Source: Pseudomonas citronellolis | GTDB lineage: Bacteria > Pseudomonadota > Gammaproteobacteria > Pseudomonadales > Pseudomonadaceae | DNA length: 64,000 nt | Assembly (NCBI RefSeq): GCF_900112375.1 | Contig: NZ_FOLS01000027.1 | Location: 57,817 to 121,816, forward strand | Direction: 5' to 3' | Shown: positions 29,016 through 37,146 of the stretch, piece after piece | Position numbering within the stretch: position 1 is the stretch's first letter | How the letters are laid out: each line of letters begins with the position of its first letter | Position numbers and translations under genes: made by a program | Notes under the pieces: model-generated | Told to the model about the DNA's origin: nothing | What the model saw: the letters and a program-made list of their open reading frames with translations, nothing else | Databases searched by the model: none

Positions 29016-30299
29016 TCAGAGGTGCAGGCCGCCGGCCATCACGGCCACGGCGCGCAGGTCGCGATACCAGCGCTCGGCTGGGTGTTCCTTGGTGAAGCCG
29101 TGGCCGCCGAGCAGCTGCACGGCGTCGGTACCGATCTTCATGGCCTTTTCCGCGCAGAGCAGGCGCGCCAGGTAGGCCTCGCGATGGAACGGCTGGCCGC
29201 GCTCGGCCAGGGCGCAGGCGCGCCAGGTCATCAGGCGCATGGCGTCCAGCTCGATGGCGATGTCGGCGACCATGAAGGCTACGCCCTGGCGGTGGCTGAT
29301 GGGTTCGCCGAAGGCCTCGCGCTCGTTGCAGTAGCCGATCACGTAGTCCAGCGCCGCCTGGGCAGTGCCCAGAGCCAGGGCGCACCAGGCCAGGCCGCTG
29401 AGGTCGAGGAAGGCCTGGTAGTCGAATTTCTCCGCAGCCAGGCGCCGTTCGGCGGCCACCTTCACGCTCTTCAGGCGGATGCGCGCGGTGCCGGCGGCTT
29501 TTAGGCCCATGGCCGGTTCCGGACGGCGTTCCACGCCCCTGGCGGCGGCATCGACCAGGAACAGCGCCGGGCCGTCGGCAGTCTGTGCGGCGACCAGCAA
29601 CTGGCTGGCGTCCAGGCCGCGCACCACCAGGCACTTCTCGCCGGACAGCAGGTAATGGCCGCCGCGCTTGCGCGCCTGGGTCTTCAGTTGCGCGGCGTCG
29701 GCCAGCAGCTGCGGTTCGCCGACGGCGATGCCGATCAGCGGCGGGCCGTCCTCGCCGACGAACGCCGGCAGCCACTGCGCCTGCTGCTGCGGGCTGGCCC
29801 AGCGGCGGATGCAGTTGGCCGCCGACAGCGGCACCAGCAGCGCGGCGGCCAGGCTCAGGTCACCGCGGGCCAGGGCTTCGGCGATCAGGGCGTTGGTCAG
29901 CACGGTGCGCTCACCGGCCATGCCGCCGTGCACTTCGTTCACCCCGTAGTAGGCCAGGCCCAGTTCCAGGGCCTGGTTGAGCAGTTCGGCGGGCACCCCG
30001 GCGTTGGCGTCGGCATCGTGGGCGGCCGGGCGCAGCACCTCGGCGGCGAAGCCTTCGAGCATTTCCACCAGCATCTGCTGTTCGTCGGACAGCGACAGGT
30101 CGAAGAGCCCGTCCGGGTCGACCTTGCGCGGCGCCTTGAGCTGCTTGGCAGCGCGCTGGCTGGCCATGCGGAAGCCGGTGCGACTGCCGGTGTAGAGCAG
30201 TTTCTCGAAGGGTTTGCGCAGTTTCAGGCGGTCCGGCCAGTCGGCCTGGGCCACCCGGTTGAGCACGGCCAGGGCGCGGCCCTGCACGTCGGTGGTCAT
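29016..30299 (-). CDS. Acyl-CoA dehydrogenase family protein (second of a pair)
   Basis: A 427-residue paralogue of its neighbour with an N-terminal extension of about 60 residues. Family landmarks such as DEQQMLVEMLEGFAAEVLRP and LLGGHGFTKEHPAERWYRD are present, but the usual TEP-GSD substrate signature is degenerate (IAVGEPQLLADAAQLKT), so it may be a non-catalytic or modified partner of the downstream gene. The start is an ATG; the frame extends 13 codons further without support. A repeat-filled 338-nt space separates it from hldE. Confidence 0.83.
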   Translation of the reverse strand: MTTDVQGRALAVLNRVAQADWPDRLKLRKPFEKLLYTGSRTGFRMASQRAAKQLKAPRKVDPDGLFDLSLSDEQQMLVEMLEGFAAEVLRPAAHDADANAGVPAELLNQALELGLAYYGVNEVHGGMAGERTVLTNALIAEALARGDLSLAAALLVPLSAANCIRRWASPQQQAQWLPAFVGEDGPPLIGIAVGEPQLLADAAQLKTQARKRGGHYLLSGEKCLVVRGLDASQLLVAAQTADGPALFLVDAAARGVERRPEPAMGLKAAGTARIRLKSVKVAAERRLAAEKFDYQAFLDLSGLAWCALALGTAQAALDYVIGYCNEREAFGEPISHRQGVAFMVADIAIELDAMRLMTWRACALAERGQPFHREAYLARLLCAEKAMKIGTDAVQLLGGHGFTKEHPAERWYRDLRAVAVMAGGLHL

Positions 30300-30407
30300 G
30301 GCATCTCGCTCCACGCGGGGATGGGATGCCGGGATCATGCGCCGGGAAGCGGCGGGGGGACCATGACCGCTTTGCCGGGACGCGCTGGCACGACGGTCAC
30401 TGGGAAC

Positions 30408-30439
30408 GTAGGGCGTACAACCGTTCGCGGTTGTACGCC
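30408..30439. repeat. GTAGGGCGTACAACCG palindrome
   Basis: Perfect arms GGCGTACAACCG / CGGTTGTACGCC around TTCG. It is one of two units in the 338-nt space between hldE and the acyl-CoA dehydrogenase pair; otherwise I see nothing in that space. Confidence 0.85.
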
Positions 30440-30587
30440 GTTACACCCAGGCACATCGGCGGCTCCGAGGTCGAGCCCGGAGCACTCTGGGGTCCAATAT
30501 GGAGGTCGGCCGGAGCGCCTGAGCCTGGCGCGGCTGGTGAGGGGCGCTTCGAGTTTGGCAGCGAGCAGGGGTCAGCCGAGGTCAGGC

Positions 30588-30620
30588 GGCGTATAACCGC
30601 GAACGGTTATACGCCCTACG
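30588..30620. repeat. GTAGGGCGTATAACCG palindrome after hldE
   Basis: Arms GGCGTATAACCG / CGGTTATACGCC around CGAA, 17 nt after the hldE stop on the minus strand, placed like a terminator. Confidence 0.85.
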
Positions 30621-30637
30621 TCCATGGGATATCGGCG

Positions 30638-32062
30638 TCAGCGCTTCTGGCGGATCTTTTCGACGATGGCGGTGGTGGAGCTGTTCGGCACCAGGCCGAG
30701 CACGCGCACTTCGCCGCCGTAGCCGGCGACTATGTCGGCGCCGACCACCTGGTCGACGGAGTAGTCGCCGCCCTTGACCAGCACGTCCGGGCGCACCTGG
30801 GCGAGCAGGCGTTCGGGGGTGTCTTCGCTGAAGCTCACCACCCAATCCACCGCGCCGAGGCCGGCGAGCACCGCCATGCGTCGGTCGACGCTGTTGATCG
30901 GCCGGCCCGGGCCTTTCAGACGACAGACCGAGGCGTCGTCGTTGACCGCCACGATCAGCCGGTCGCCCTGGGCGCGGGCCTGTTCCAGGTAACTGACATG
31001 GCCGGCGTGGAGGATGTCGAAGCAGCCGTTGGTGAAGACGATCTTCTCGCCGTGGGCGCGGGCGTCCTCGATGGCCAGCAGCAGTTGCTCCAGGCCCAGC
31101 ACGCCGCGCTCGGAGCCCTGCTCGCGCTGCACCGCGCGGCGCAGTTCGGGGGCGCTGATGGCCGCGGTGCCGAGCTTACCGACCACGATGCCGGCGGCCA
31201 GGTTGGCCAGGGCCACGGCCTGCGGCAGGTCTTCGCCGGCGGCCAGGGCGCCGGCCAGGGTGGAGATCACGGTGTCGCCGGCGCCGGTGACGTCGAACAC
31301 CTCGCGGGCGCGGGCCGGCAGGTGCAGCGCCGGGTGGCCGGGGCGCAGCAGGGTCATGCCGTGCTCGCCGCGGGTCACCAGCAGGGCGCCCAGGTCCAGG
31401 TCGCCGAGCAGCTTCAGGCCCTTGGCCACCAGTTCGTTCTCATCCTGGCAGCGGCCGACGATGGCTTCGAATTCGGAGAGGTTCGGGGTGATCAGGCTGG
31501 CGCCGCGGTAGATGGAGAAGTCCTTGCCCTTGGGGTCGGCCAGCACCGGGATGTTGCGCTTGCGCGCGGCCTGGATCAGCGCCTGGTGGTTCTTCAGCGC
31601 GCCCTTGCCGTAGTCCGACAGCACCAGCACGCGGACCTGGTCCAGCAGCGCCTCGGTCTCGCGGGCCAGGGCCTCGGCGTCGGTCCTGAAGGGTTCCTCG
31701 AAGTCCACCCGCAACAACTGTTGATGCCGGCTCATGACGCGCAGCTTGACGATGGTCGGCTGCCCGGCGATGCGCTGGAAGCGGGTGGTCACGCCCACCG
31801 CGCCGAGGCTGTCGGCCAGGCTGGCGGCGGCCTCGTCCTCGCCGGTGACGCCGACCAGGAAGGCCGGGGCGCCCAGGGCGGCCAGGTTCAGCGCGACGTT
31901 GGCCGCGCCGCCGGGGCGGTCCTCATGCTGCTCGACCCGCACCACCGGCACCGGAGCCTCGGGCGAGATGCGCGAGGTCGCGCCGTGCCAGTAGCGGTCG
32001 AGCATCACGTCGCCGACCACCAGCACAGGGGCCTGATCGAAACGGGGCATGGTCAGTTTCAT
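30638..32062 (-). CDS. hldE: Bifunctional heptose-7-phosphate kinase / heptose-1-phosphate adenylyltransferase
   Basis: HldE performs two steps of ADP-L-glycero-D-manno-heptose synthesis. Residues 1 to about 318 are a ribokinase-type kinase ([14 protein letters not shown], catalytic DVTGAGDT near 265); the C-terminal part from about 340 is a nucleotidyltransferase with [13 protein letters not shown]. The 474-residue length matches the P. aeruginosa protein. I chose the ATG preceded by GGAGTTCCC; the frame extends 13 codons further. It supplies the donor for WaaC and WaaF encoded downstream in the window. Confidence 0.97.
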   Translation of the reverse strand: MKLTMPRFDQAPVLVVGDVMLDRYWHGATSRISPEAPVPVVRVEQHEDRPGGAANVALNLAALGAPAFLVGVTGEDEAAASLADSLGAVGVTTRFQRIAGQPTIVKLRVMSRHQQLLRVDFEEPFRTDAEALARETEALLDQVRVLVLSDYGKGALKNHQALIQAARKRNIPVLADPKGKDFSIYRGASLITPNLSEFEAIVGRCQDENELVAKGLKLLGDLDLGALLVTRGEHGMTLLRPGHPALHLPARAREVFDVTGAGDTVISTLAGALAAGEDLPQAVALANLAAGIVVGKLGTAAISAPELRRAVQREQGSERGVLGLEQLLLAIEDARAHGEKIVFTNGCFDILHAGHVSYLEQARAQGDRLIVAVNDDASVCRLKGPGRPINSVDRRMAVLAGLGAVDWVVSFSEDTPERLLAQVRPDVLVKGGDYSVDQVVGADIVAGYGGEVRVLGLVPNSSTTAIVEKIRQKR

Positions 32063-32091
32063 GGGAACTCCGCAGGTCGAAATCGCCGCGG

Positions 32092-32097
32092 ATAATA
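32092..32097 (-). promoter_or_regulatory. Candidate extended -10 promoter of hldE
   Basis: On the minus strand TGGTATTAT gives an extended -10 box 30 nt before the hldE ATG, with no clear -35. It would let hldE be transcribed apart from dnpA. Confidence 0.35.
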
Positions 32098-32137
32098 CCA
32101 TAGCCGCTCGCCCGGCCTCGCGCCGGACGCCGGTCGT

Positions 32138-33553
32138 TCAGCGCAGCGGACGCACCCAGAACAGCTCGTGGCGACGCACCGCCTTGCGGAAGAATTCGTC
32201 CTCGCCGAAGGCCGGCCAGCGGCGCCCGGCCAGGGCCCGCTGGATCAGCCGGCGCAGGCGTTTCTTGGCCGGCAAAGGGACTGTCAGGTCGTGCTGCATG
32301 GCCAGGGCCTGGGCCTTGTCGAGGCGCATGGCGGCGTCCAGCGTCGGGCTCCACAGGGCGTCGGCCGGCAGCGGCTCGATGCACGGCGGCAGGGCCACGC
32401 CGCCTTCGGCCGGGCCCATGGGCCAGCGGTCGTTGTCGTGCAGGTGGTTGGCGTAGAACAGCAGGGTCTGCGGCTTCCAGGCGCTGCGCTCGATCGCCTC
32501 GCACAGCGCGCGCGTGGCGTGCACGTGGTCGGCGTGGGGGTCCAGCTGCGGGTGCGGGGTGACCAGCACCTCGGGGCGGAAGTGCTCCAGTAGCGCCGCG
32601 AGGTCAGCCACAAGGTTGTTCCAGCTGGGCACGCCGTCGGCGTCGGCCGGCAGCTGCAGCGGGTTATGCCGGCGCAGGTCGCGGATGTCGCTCTCGCCGG
32701 ACTCCCGCGAGCCGAAGCCCTTGTCCGGTTCGCCGCACATCGCCGGCAGTTGCAGGCAGTAGTAGCCCAGTTGCACGCAGCGGCTGGCCGGCACCCCGCC
32801 CCACAGCGGCACGGCCAGGCTGTCCCAGGTGCGCAGGCGGCCCTTCAGGCGCGCCGCGGCGGCCTTGTCCAGGCCCAGGCGCTGGTAGTGCTCGGCCTCG
32901 ATCTCGCCCTGGGTGAGGGTGACGATGCTGACCTCGGCGGCGCGGCTGTACAGGCCGAAGGCGGCCAGTTCGGCGTCGTCGGCGTGGGGCGCGATGACCA
33001 TCAGCCGGCGTTCGGCGTAGTCCGGGTTGTGGAAGGCGTGCAGGGTGCCCTGGCTGTCGAGGCGGCAGTGGCGGCCGCGGATGCGCAGGTGCCCACTGCG
33101 TAGGGCCGCACCCTGGCCGGACAGGTTGAGGTAGCGCACGCCGTTCACGCCGCGCTCGAAGTCCTGGCGGTCGACACCCTCGCTGCCTTCGATCAGCACC
33201 TGCGGGTCGAGCCAGCGCCCCAGCCAGTTGGCCTTGACGCGGATCTGCAGCAGCAGCGTCTCGTGGTCCGCGGGCAGCGCATCGGTGGCAACGTGCAGGC
33301 CGTGCGGGCCGAGGGAGGCCGGCAGGCTCAGCTGGCCTTCCGGGAAGTCGTAGCGGTAGTCGTCGCGCGGCGAGTAGAACAGGTGGTCGGCGAACCAGGC
33401 CTCGTGGGCCACCCAGCCCAGCAGCACGGCCAGCGGCACGCTCCACCAGGGGGCGAACACGCCGAGGGCGACCAGCGCCAGCAGCGCGACCAGCAGCACC
33501 AGGCGCTTCTTGCGGCGGTGGGCCTTGAGCAGTTGCTGCTTGCGGGCGCTCAT
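32138..33553 (-). CDS. dnpA: PIG-L family de-N-acetylase DnpA
   Basis: A 471-residue membrane-anchored protein: a basic N-terminus (KQQLLKAHRRKKR), a hydrophobic segment at about 17-45, then a PIG-L/LmbE-type zinc deacetylase domain with the motifs APHADDAEL and HPQLDPHADHVH carrying the metal ligands. Length and motifs fit DnpA, the LPS-locus de-N-acetylase linked in P. aeruginosa to antibiotic persistence. Its sugar substrate is probably a core or lipid A amino sugar, which is inference. Here it lies between mig-14 and hldE, not next to ssg as I recall for P. aeruginosa. Confidence 0.83.
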   Translation of the reverse strand: MSARKQQLLKAHRRKKRLVLLVALLALVALGVFAPWWSVPLAVLLGWVAHEAWFADHLFYSPRDDYRYDFPEGQLSLPASLGPHGLHVATDALPADHETLLLQIRVKANWLGRWLDPQVLIEGSEGVDRQDFERGVNGVRYLNLSGQGAALRSGHLRIRGRHCRLDSQGTLHAFHNPDYAERRLMVIAPHADDAELAAFGLYSRAAEVSIVTLTQGEIEAEHYQRLGLDKAAAARLKGRLRTWDSLAVPLWGGVPASRCVQLGYYCLQLPAMCGEPDKGFGSRESGESDIRDLRRHNPLQLPADADGVPSWNNLVADLAALLEHFRPEVLVTPHPQLDPHADHVHATRALCEAIERSAWKPQTLLFYANHLHDNDRWPMGPAEGGVALPPCIEPLPADALWSPTLDAAMRLDKAQALAMQHDLTVPLPAKKRLRRLIQRALAGRRWPAFGEDEFFRKAVRRHELFWVRPLR

Positions 33554-33591
33554 GGGCGTTCTCCGGGGAAGGGACCTATTGCCTTGTGGAT

Positions 33592-33657
33592 GTAGGAGCG
33601 AGCTTGCTCGCGAATGAGTCCGCTGCGGAATCTGTTCGCGAGCAAGCTCGCTCCTAC
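33592..33657. repeat. REP pair between mig-14 and dnpA
   Basis: GTAGGAGCGAGCTTGCTCGCGAA and its inverse around 20 nt, filling most of the 122-nt gap between two genes of the same strand. Confidence 0.9.
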
Positions 33658-33675
33658 GAAGAGCATTTCGAGCAT

Positions 33676-34578
33676 TTACACCTGGAACACCGGCACCCGG
33701 TGGCACCAGCGGTCCTTGTATTCGCGGTCGGCGCGGCCGAAGGAATAGCGTAGCGGCTTGCCCAGCGCCTCGGCCTCGGCCCAGGCCTGCTGGGTGTTGA
33801 CGTGGGTGAGCACGCTGCCGGGGCTGAACTCGCGGTTCTCCGGGGCCACGCCGCCGTTGATGTACTCGACGCTGATCCACTTCGGCGACTCGACGCGGTA
33901 GAGAATCTGGATCGCCACCGGCTCGCCGTCCAGGCGCACCAGCGAGCCGCGCATGAATTCGCGCATCAACTCCAGCACCTCGGCCAGGCGCGCCTTGCCC
34001 GGCACCTCGAAGCCCCAGCGGCGCTGGAACAGTTCGGCGTAGATGCGCGCCTGTTCGGCCGGGCTCAGCTCGTCCATCGGCTGCAGCACGCCGCCCGCCT
34101 CTTCCAGCAGGCGCAGTTCGCGGCGCTGGTTGTAGCGGAATTTCTTCGAGAAGTCCGCCGGCGCGCGGTTCAGCGCCAGCTCTTCATCCTGCCGGCGGGC
34201 GTCGGTCACCTGCTGCTGGTTCAACTCGGACAGGTAGCGCACCCGGTGGCGCAGGGCGATCCGCGCGTCCTCGGCAACCGGCAGGATGACCTCGGCATTG
34301 CCCAGGTCGAACAGCGCCTTCTTGCCTTCGCGCTTGAGCACGTCCTTGGACAGCGCCAGATGCCGGCCCCAGGTGGGGATGGCGGCGCGCAGCTGGCCGT
34401 CGGCGACCCAGCCCAGGTAGCGCACCGGGATGCCGGCCAGGCCGGCCAGGCGCTCCACCACCTGCGGGTGGGTGGCCACGCTGCCGCCGAAGCGTTGCCA
34501 GGCCTCGGCGTAGGCCGCGGCGTCGATGGTCGTCCAGCCGCGCTCGCGGAAGCAGCGCAGGCGATCGAGCAGGGCCAT
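33676..34578 (-). CDS. mig-14: Mig-14 family protein
   Basis: A 300-residue soluble protein of the Mig-14 family, whose C-terminal part has a GNAT/FemAB-like acyltransferase look (KKFRYNQRRELRLLEEAGG, ELFQRRWGFEVPGK, EFSPGSVLTHVNTQQAW). In Salmonella and P. aeruginosa Mig-14 supports resistance to antimicrobial peptides, probably through an envelope modification. The ATG directly follows the msbA stop codon with no intervening base, so it is co-transcribed and likely coupled with msbA. Confidence 0.82.
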   Translation of the reverse strand: MALLDRLRCFRERGWTTIDAAAYAEAWQRFGGSVATHPQVVERLAGLAGIPVRYLGWVADGQLRAAIPTWGRHLALSKDVLKREGKKALFDLGNAEVILPVAEDARIALRHRVRYLSELNQQQVTDARRQDEELALNRAPADFSKKFRYNQRRELRLLEEAGGVLQPMDELSPAEQARIYAELFQRRWGFEVPGKARLAEVLELMREFMRGSLVRLDGEPVAIQILYRVESPKWISVEYINGGVAPENREFSPGSVLTHVNTQQAWAEAEALGKPLRYSFGRADREYKDRWCHRVPVFQV

Positions 34579-36399
34579 TCAGACCGACTCGCCGACGCCG
34601 TCCTCGGCCGGCTCGTCGGCGAACTGCCTGGCGTGCAGGCGCGCGTAGTAGCCGTTGAGGGCGATCAGCTCGTCGTGGGTGCCGCGCTCGACGATGTGGC
34701 CCTGGTCCATCACCAGGATCAGGTCGGCGCGCTCGATGGTGCTCAGGCGGTGGGCGATCACCAGGGTGGTGCGGCCCTCCATGACCTTCTCCAGGGCGGC
34801 CTGGATGTGCCGCTCGGACTCGGTGTCCAGCGCCGAGGTGGCCTCGTCGAGGATCAGCACCGGGGCGTCCTTGAGCAGCGCGCGGGCGATGGCCAGGCGC
34901 TGGCGCTGGCCGCCGGAGAGCATCACGCCGTTCTCGCCCACCTCGGTGTCGAAGCCTTCGGCCAGGCGGTCGATGAACTCGCGGGCGAAGGCATCCTCGG
35001 CGGCCTTCTCCACCGCGCTGCGCGGCTTGCTGGCGAGGTCGCCGTAGGCGATGTTGTTGAGCACGCTGTCGTTGAACAGGTTGACCTGCTGGGTGACCAG
35101 CGAGATGTGCTTGCGCAGGTTGCGCAGGCGGTAGTCGTCGACGTCCACGCCATCGAGGAGGATCTTGCCCTCGCTGTGGTCGTAGAAGCGCGGGATGAGG
35201 TTGGCCAGGGTCGACTTGCCGCTGCCGGAGCGGCCGACCAGGGCGACCATCTGCCCCGGCTCGACGCTGAAGTTGAGGTCATTGAGCACGCGCTTGTCGG
35301 TGCCCGGGTAGGTGAAGCTGAGGTTCTTCACTTCCAGGCGGCCCTGCACGCGCTCCTTCTCCACGCTGCCATGGTCCACCTCGGGCTGCTCGTCGAGCTG
35401 CTCGAAGATGCTCTCGGCGCCGGCCACGCCCTTCTGGATGGTGGAGCTGACTTCGGAAAGCTGGCGGATCGGCTTGGGCAGCAGGCCGGCCATGGAGATG
35501 TAGGCCACCAGGTCGCCGACGGTGGCGTCGCCGCGCAGCAGCAGCACCAGGTACAGCAGCACCGCCATGGCGCTGTAGATCACCAGTTGCAGCATCGGCG
35601 TGTAGATCGCCGAGGTCTTGTTCATGCGCAGGTTCTTGCTGGTGTTCTCGTGGCTCACCTGCAGGAAGCGCTCGCGCTCGTAGGCCTCGCCGCCGAAGCT
35701 GCGCACCACGCGGTAGCCCTGGATGGTCTCGGAGGAAACGTGGGTCACGTCGCCCATGGCCACCTGGATCTTCTTGCTCTGCTTGCGGAACTTGCGGCTG
35801 GCGCTGGTCACCATCACGGCGATGACCGGCAGGATGGCGACCATCACCAGGGTCAGCTTCCAGTTCATGTACAGCAGCGAGAGGAACAGGAAGACCACGG
35901 TCATGCCTTCGCGGATCACCACCTTGATGGCGTCGGTGGCGGCGCCGGTGACCATGGTCACGTTGAAGGTGATGCGCGAGATCAGGTGCCCGGAGTTGTG
36001 GCTGTCGAAGTAGCGGTTGGGCAGCGTCAGCAGGTTGTTGAACAGCGCCACCCGCAGGTCGTGCACCAGGCCCAGGGAGACGCGGGCGATGTAGTAGTTG
36101 CCGAGGAAGGAGCCGATGCCCTGCCACACCGCGATCATCACCACCAGCAGCGGCACCGCGTAGAGCAGCGAGAGGTCGCGCAGCCAGGGCCAGGGCGCGT
36201 TGGGGAACAGCTTGGCGTCCGGGTGCGTCAGGCCGTCGACGAAATACTTGAGGATGCCGGCCAGCATCGGCTGGGTGGCGGCGAAGATCAGGAAGCCGAC
36301 GATGCTCAGGGCGAACATGCCCCAATAGGGCCGCACGTAGGTGAGCAGGCGGAAGTAAATCTTCAGGCTCGAGGGCTCTGCGGTGTCTTTGCCGGTCAT
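34579..36399 (-). CDS. msbA: Lipid A export ABC transporter MsbA
   Basis: MsbA flips lipid A-core across the inner membrane. The 606-residue half-transporter has six N-terminal transmembrane helices (to about 330) and an ATPase domain with Walker A GRSGSGKST, the Q-loop, signature LSGGQRQR, Walker B LILDEATS and the switch His in IAHRLST. Start is an ATG 23 nt downstream of a perfect -10 box. It heads a minus-strand unit with mig-14 and perhaps dnpA, and diverges from a kinase-fold gene. Confidence 0.96.
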   Translation of the reverse strand: MTGKDTAEPSSLKIYFRLLTYVRPYWGMFALSIVGFLIFAATQPMLAGILKYFVDGLTHPDAKLFPNAPWPWLRDLSLLYAVPLLVVMIAVWQGIGSFLGNYYIARVSLGLVHDLRVALFNNLLTLPNRYFDSHNSGHLISRITFNVTMVTGAATDAIKVVIREGMTVVFLFLSLLYMNWKLTLVMVAILPVIAVMVTSASRKFRKQSKKIQVAMGDVTHVSSETIQGYRVVRSFGGEAYERERFLQVSHENTSKNLRMNKTSAIYTPMLQLVIYSAMAVLLYLVLLLRGDATVGDLVAYISMAGLLPKPIRQLSEVSSTIQKGVAGAESIFEQLDEQPEVDHGSVEKERVQGRLEVKNLSFTYPGTDKRVLNDLNFSVEPGQMVALVGRSGSGKSTLANLIPRFYDHSEGKILLDGVDVDDYRLRNLRKHISLVTQQVNLFNDSVLNNIAYGDLASKPRSAVEKAAEDAFAREFIDRLAEGFDTEVGENGVMLSGGQRQRLAIARALLKDAPVLILDEATSALDTESERHIQAALEKVMEGRTTLVIAHRLSTIERADLILVMDQGHIVERGTHDELIALNGYYARLHARQFADEPAEDGVGESV

Positions 36400-36428
36400 G
36401 AAAGAATCGCACGCTGAAAAGGCCGGCG

Positions 36429-36434
36429 ATTATA
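36429..36434 (-). promoter_or_regulatory. Candidate -10 box of msbA promoter
   Basis: On the minus strand TGTTATAATCG contains a perfect TATAAT about 30 nt before the msbA ATG. No convincing -35 hexamer is visible at the right distance. A TACTAT on the plus strand (36467-36472) may serve the divergent gene. Confidence 0.45.
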
Positions 36435-36498
36435 ACACAGGCCTCTCGTTTGCCCGGCGCCTGGGCTACTATAGCCGGCCCCCGTCCAGGAAGCCGGT

Positions 36499-37146
36499 AT
36501 GCAAGAGCTCGACCTATCCGCCTACGAATCGCTTCGCGCCGGCGCCACCGTGCTGGAAGCCGACAAGCACGGCGACAAGGTCCTGCGCCTGCCCGACGGC
36601 AACTTCGTCAAGCTGTTCCGGCGCAAGCGGCTGATCTCCTCGGCGGCGCTCTACCCCTACGCCCAGCGCTTCGCCGACAACGCCCGGGCGCTGCAGCGGC
36701 TGGGCATTCCCTGCCCCGAGGTGATCGGCGTCTACCGCGTGCCCGGCATCGCCCGCGACCTGGTGCACTACCGCCCGCTGCCGGGCCAGACGCTGCGCCA
36801 GTTGATCGCCGCCGGCCAGGCCGACAGCGCCCTGCGCGAGCGCCTGGGCGAGCTGATCGCCCGGCTGCACGAGCGCGGCGTGTACTTCCGTTCGCTGCAC
36901 CTGGGCAACGTGGTGCAGACCCCGCAGGGCGAATTGGGGCTGATCGACATCGCCGACATGAAGACCCAGCGCCGCGCCCTCGGCCGCGCCCAGCGCAAGC
37001 GCAACTTCGCGCACATGCTGCGCTATGCGGAGGATCGGCAGTGGTTGCTGGCGGATGAGGGCGGCGAGCTGAGCGAGGGCTACCTGCGCCACGGCACGGT
37101 ACGCTGGGACGCCCGCGAACTGCGGGGCATCCTCAACGCCGGTTGA
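36499..37146 (+). CDS. LPS-kinase (InaA/Kdo-kinase) family protein
   Basis: A 215-residue small kinase-fold protein. KHGDKVLRL and NFVKLFRRKR supply the N-lobe with the ATP-binding Lys; the catalytic loop is reduced to RSLHLGNV and the metal site is LIDIADM, so the HRD Asp position is occupied by an unusual residue. It belongs with the Kdo/heptose kinase-like proteins of Pseudomonas LPS loci. It is the only plus-strand gene between hldE and waaF and its last 14 nt overlap the 3' end of waaL. Activity is unproven. Confidence 0.78.
   Translation: MQELDLSAYESLRAGATVLEADKHGDKVLRLPDGNFVKLFRRKRLISSAALYPYAQRFADNARALQRLGIPCPEVIGVYRVPGIARDLVHYRPLPGQTLRQLIAAGQADSALRERLGELIARLHERGVYFRSLHLGNVVQTPQGELGLIDIADMKTQRRALGRAQRKRNFAHMLRYAEDRQWLLADEGGELSEGYLRHGTVRWDARELRGILNAG

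Noticed and set aside
30300..30637. A short gene between the acyl-CoA dehydrogenase pair and hldE
   Set aside because: The open frames there consist of palindromic repeat sequence on both strands and lack ribosome-binding sites.
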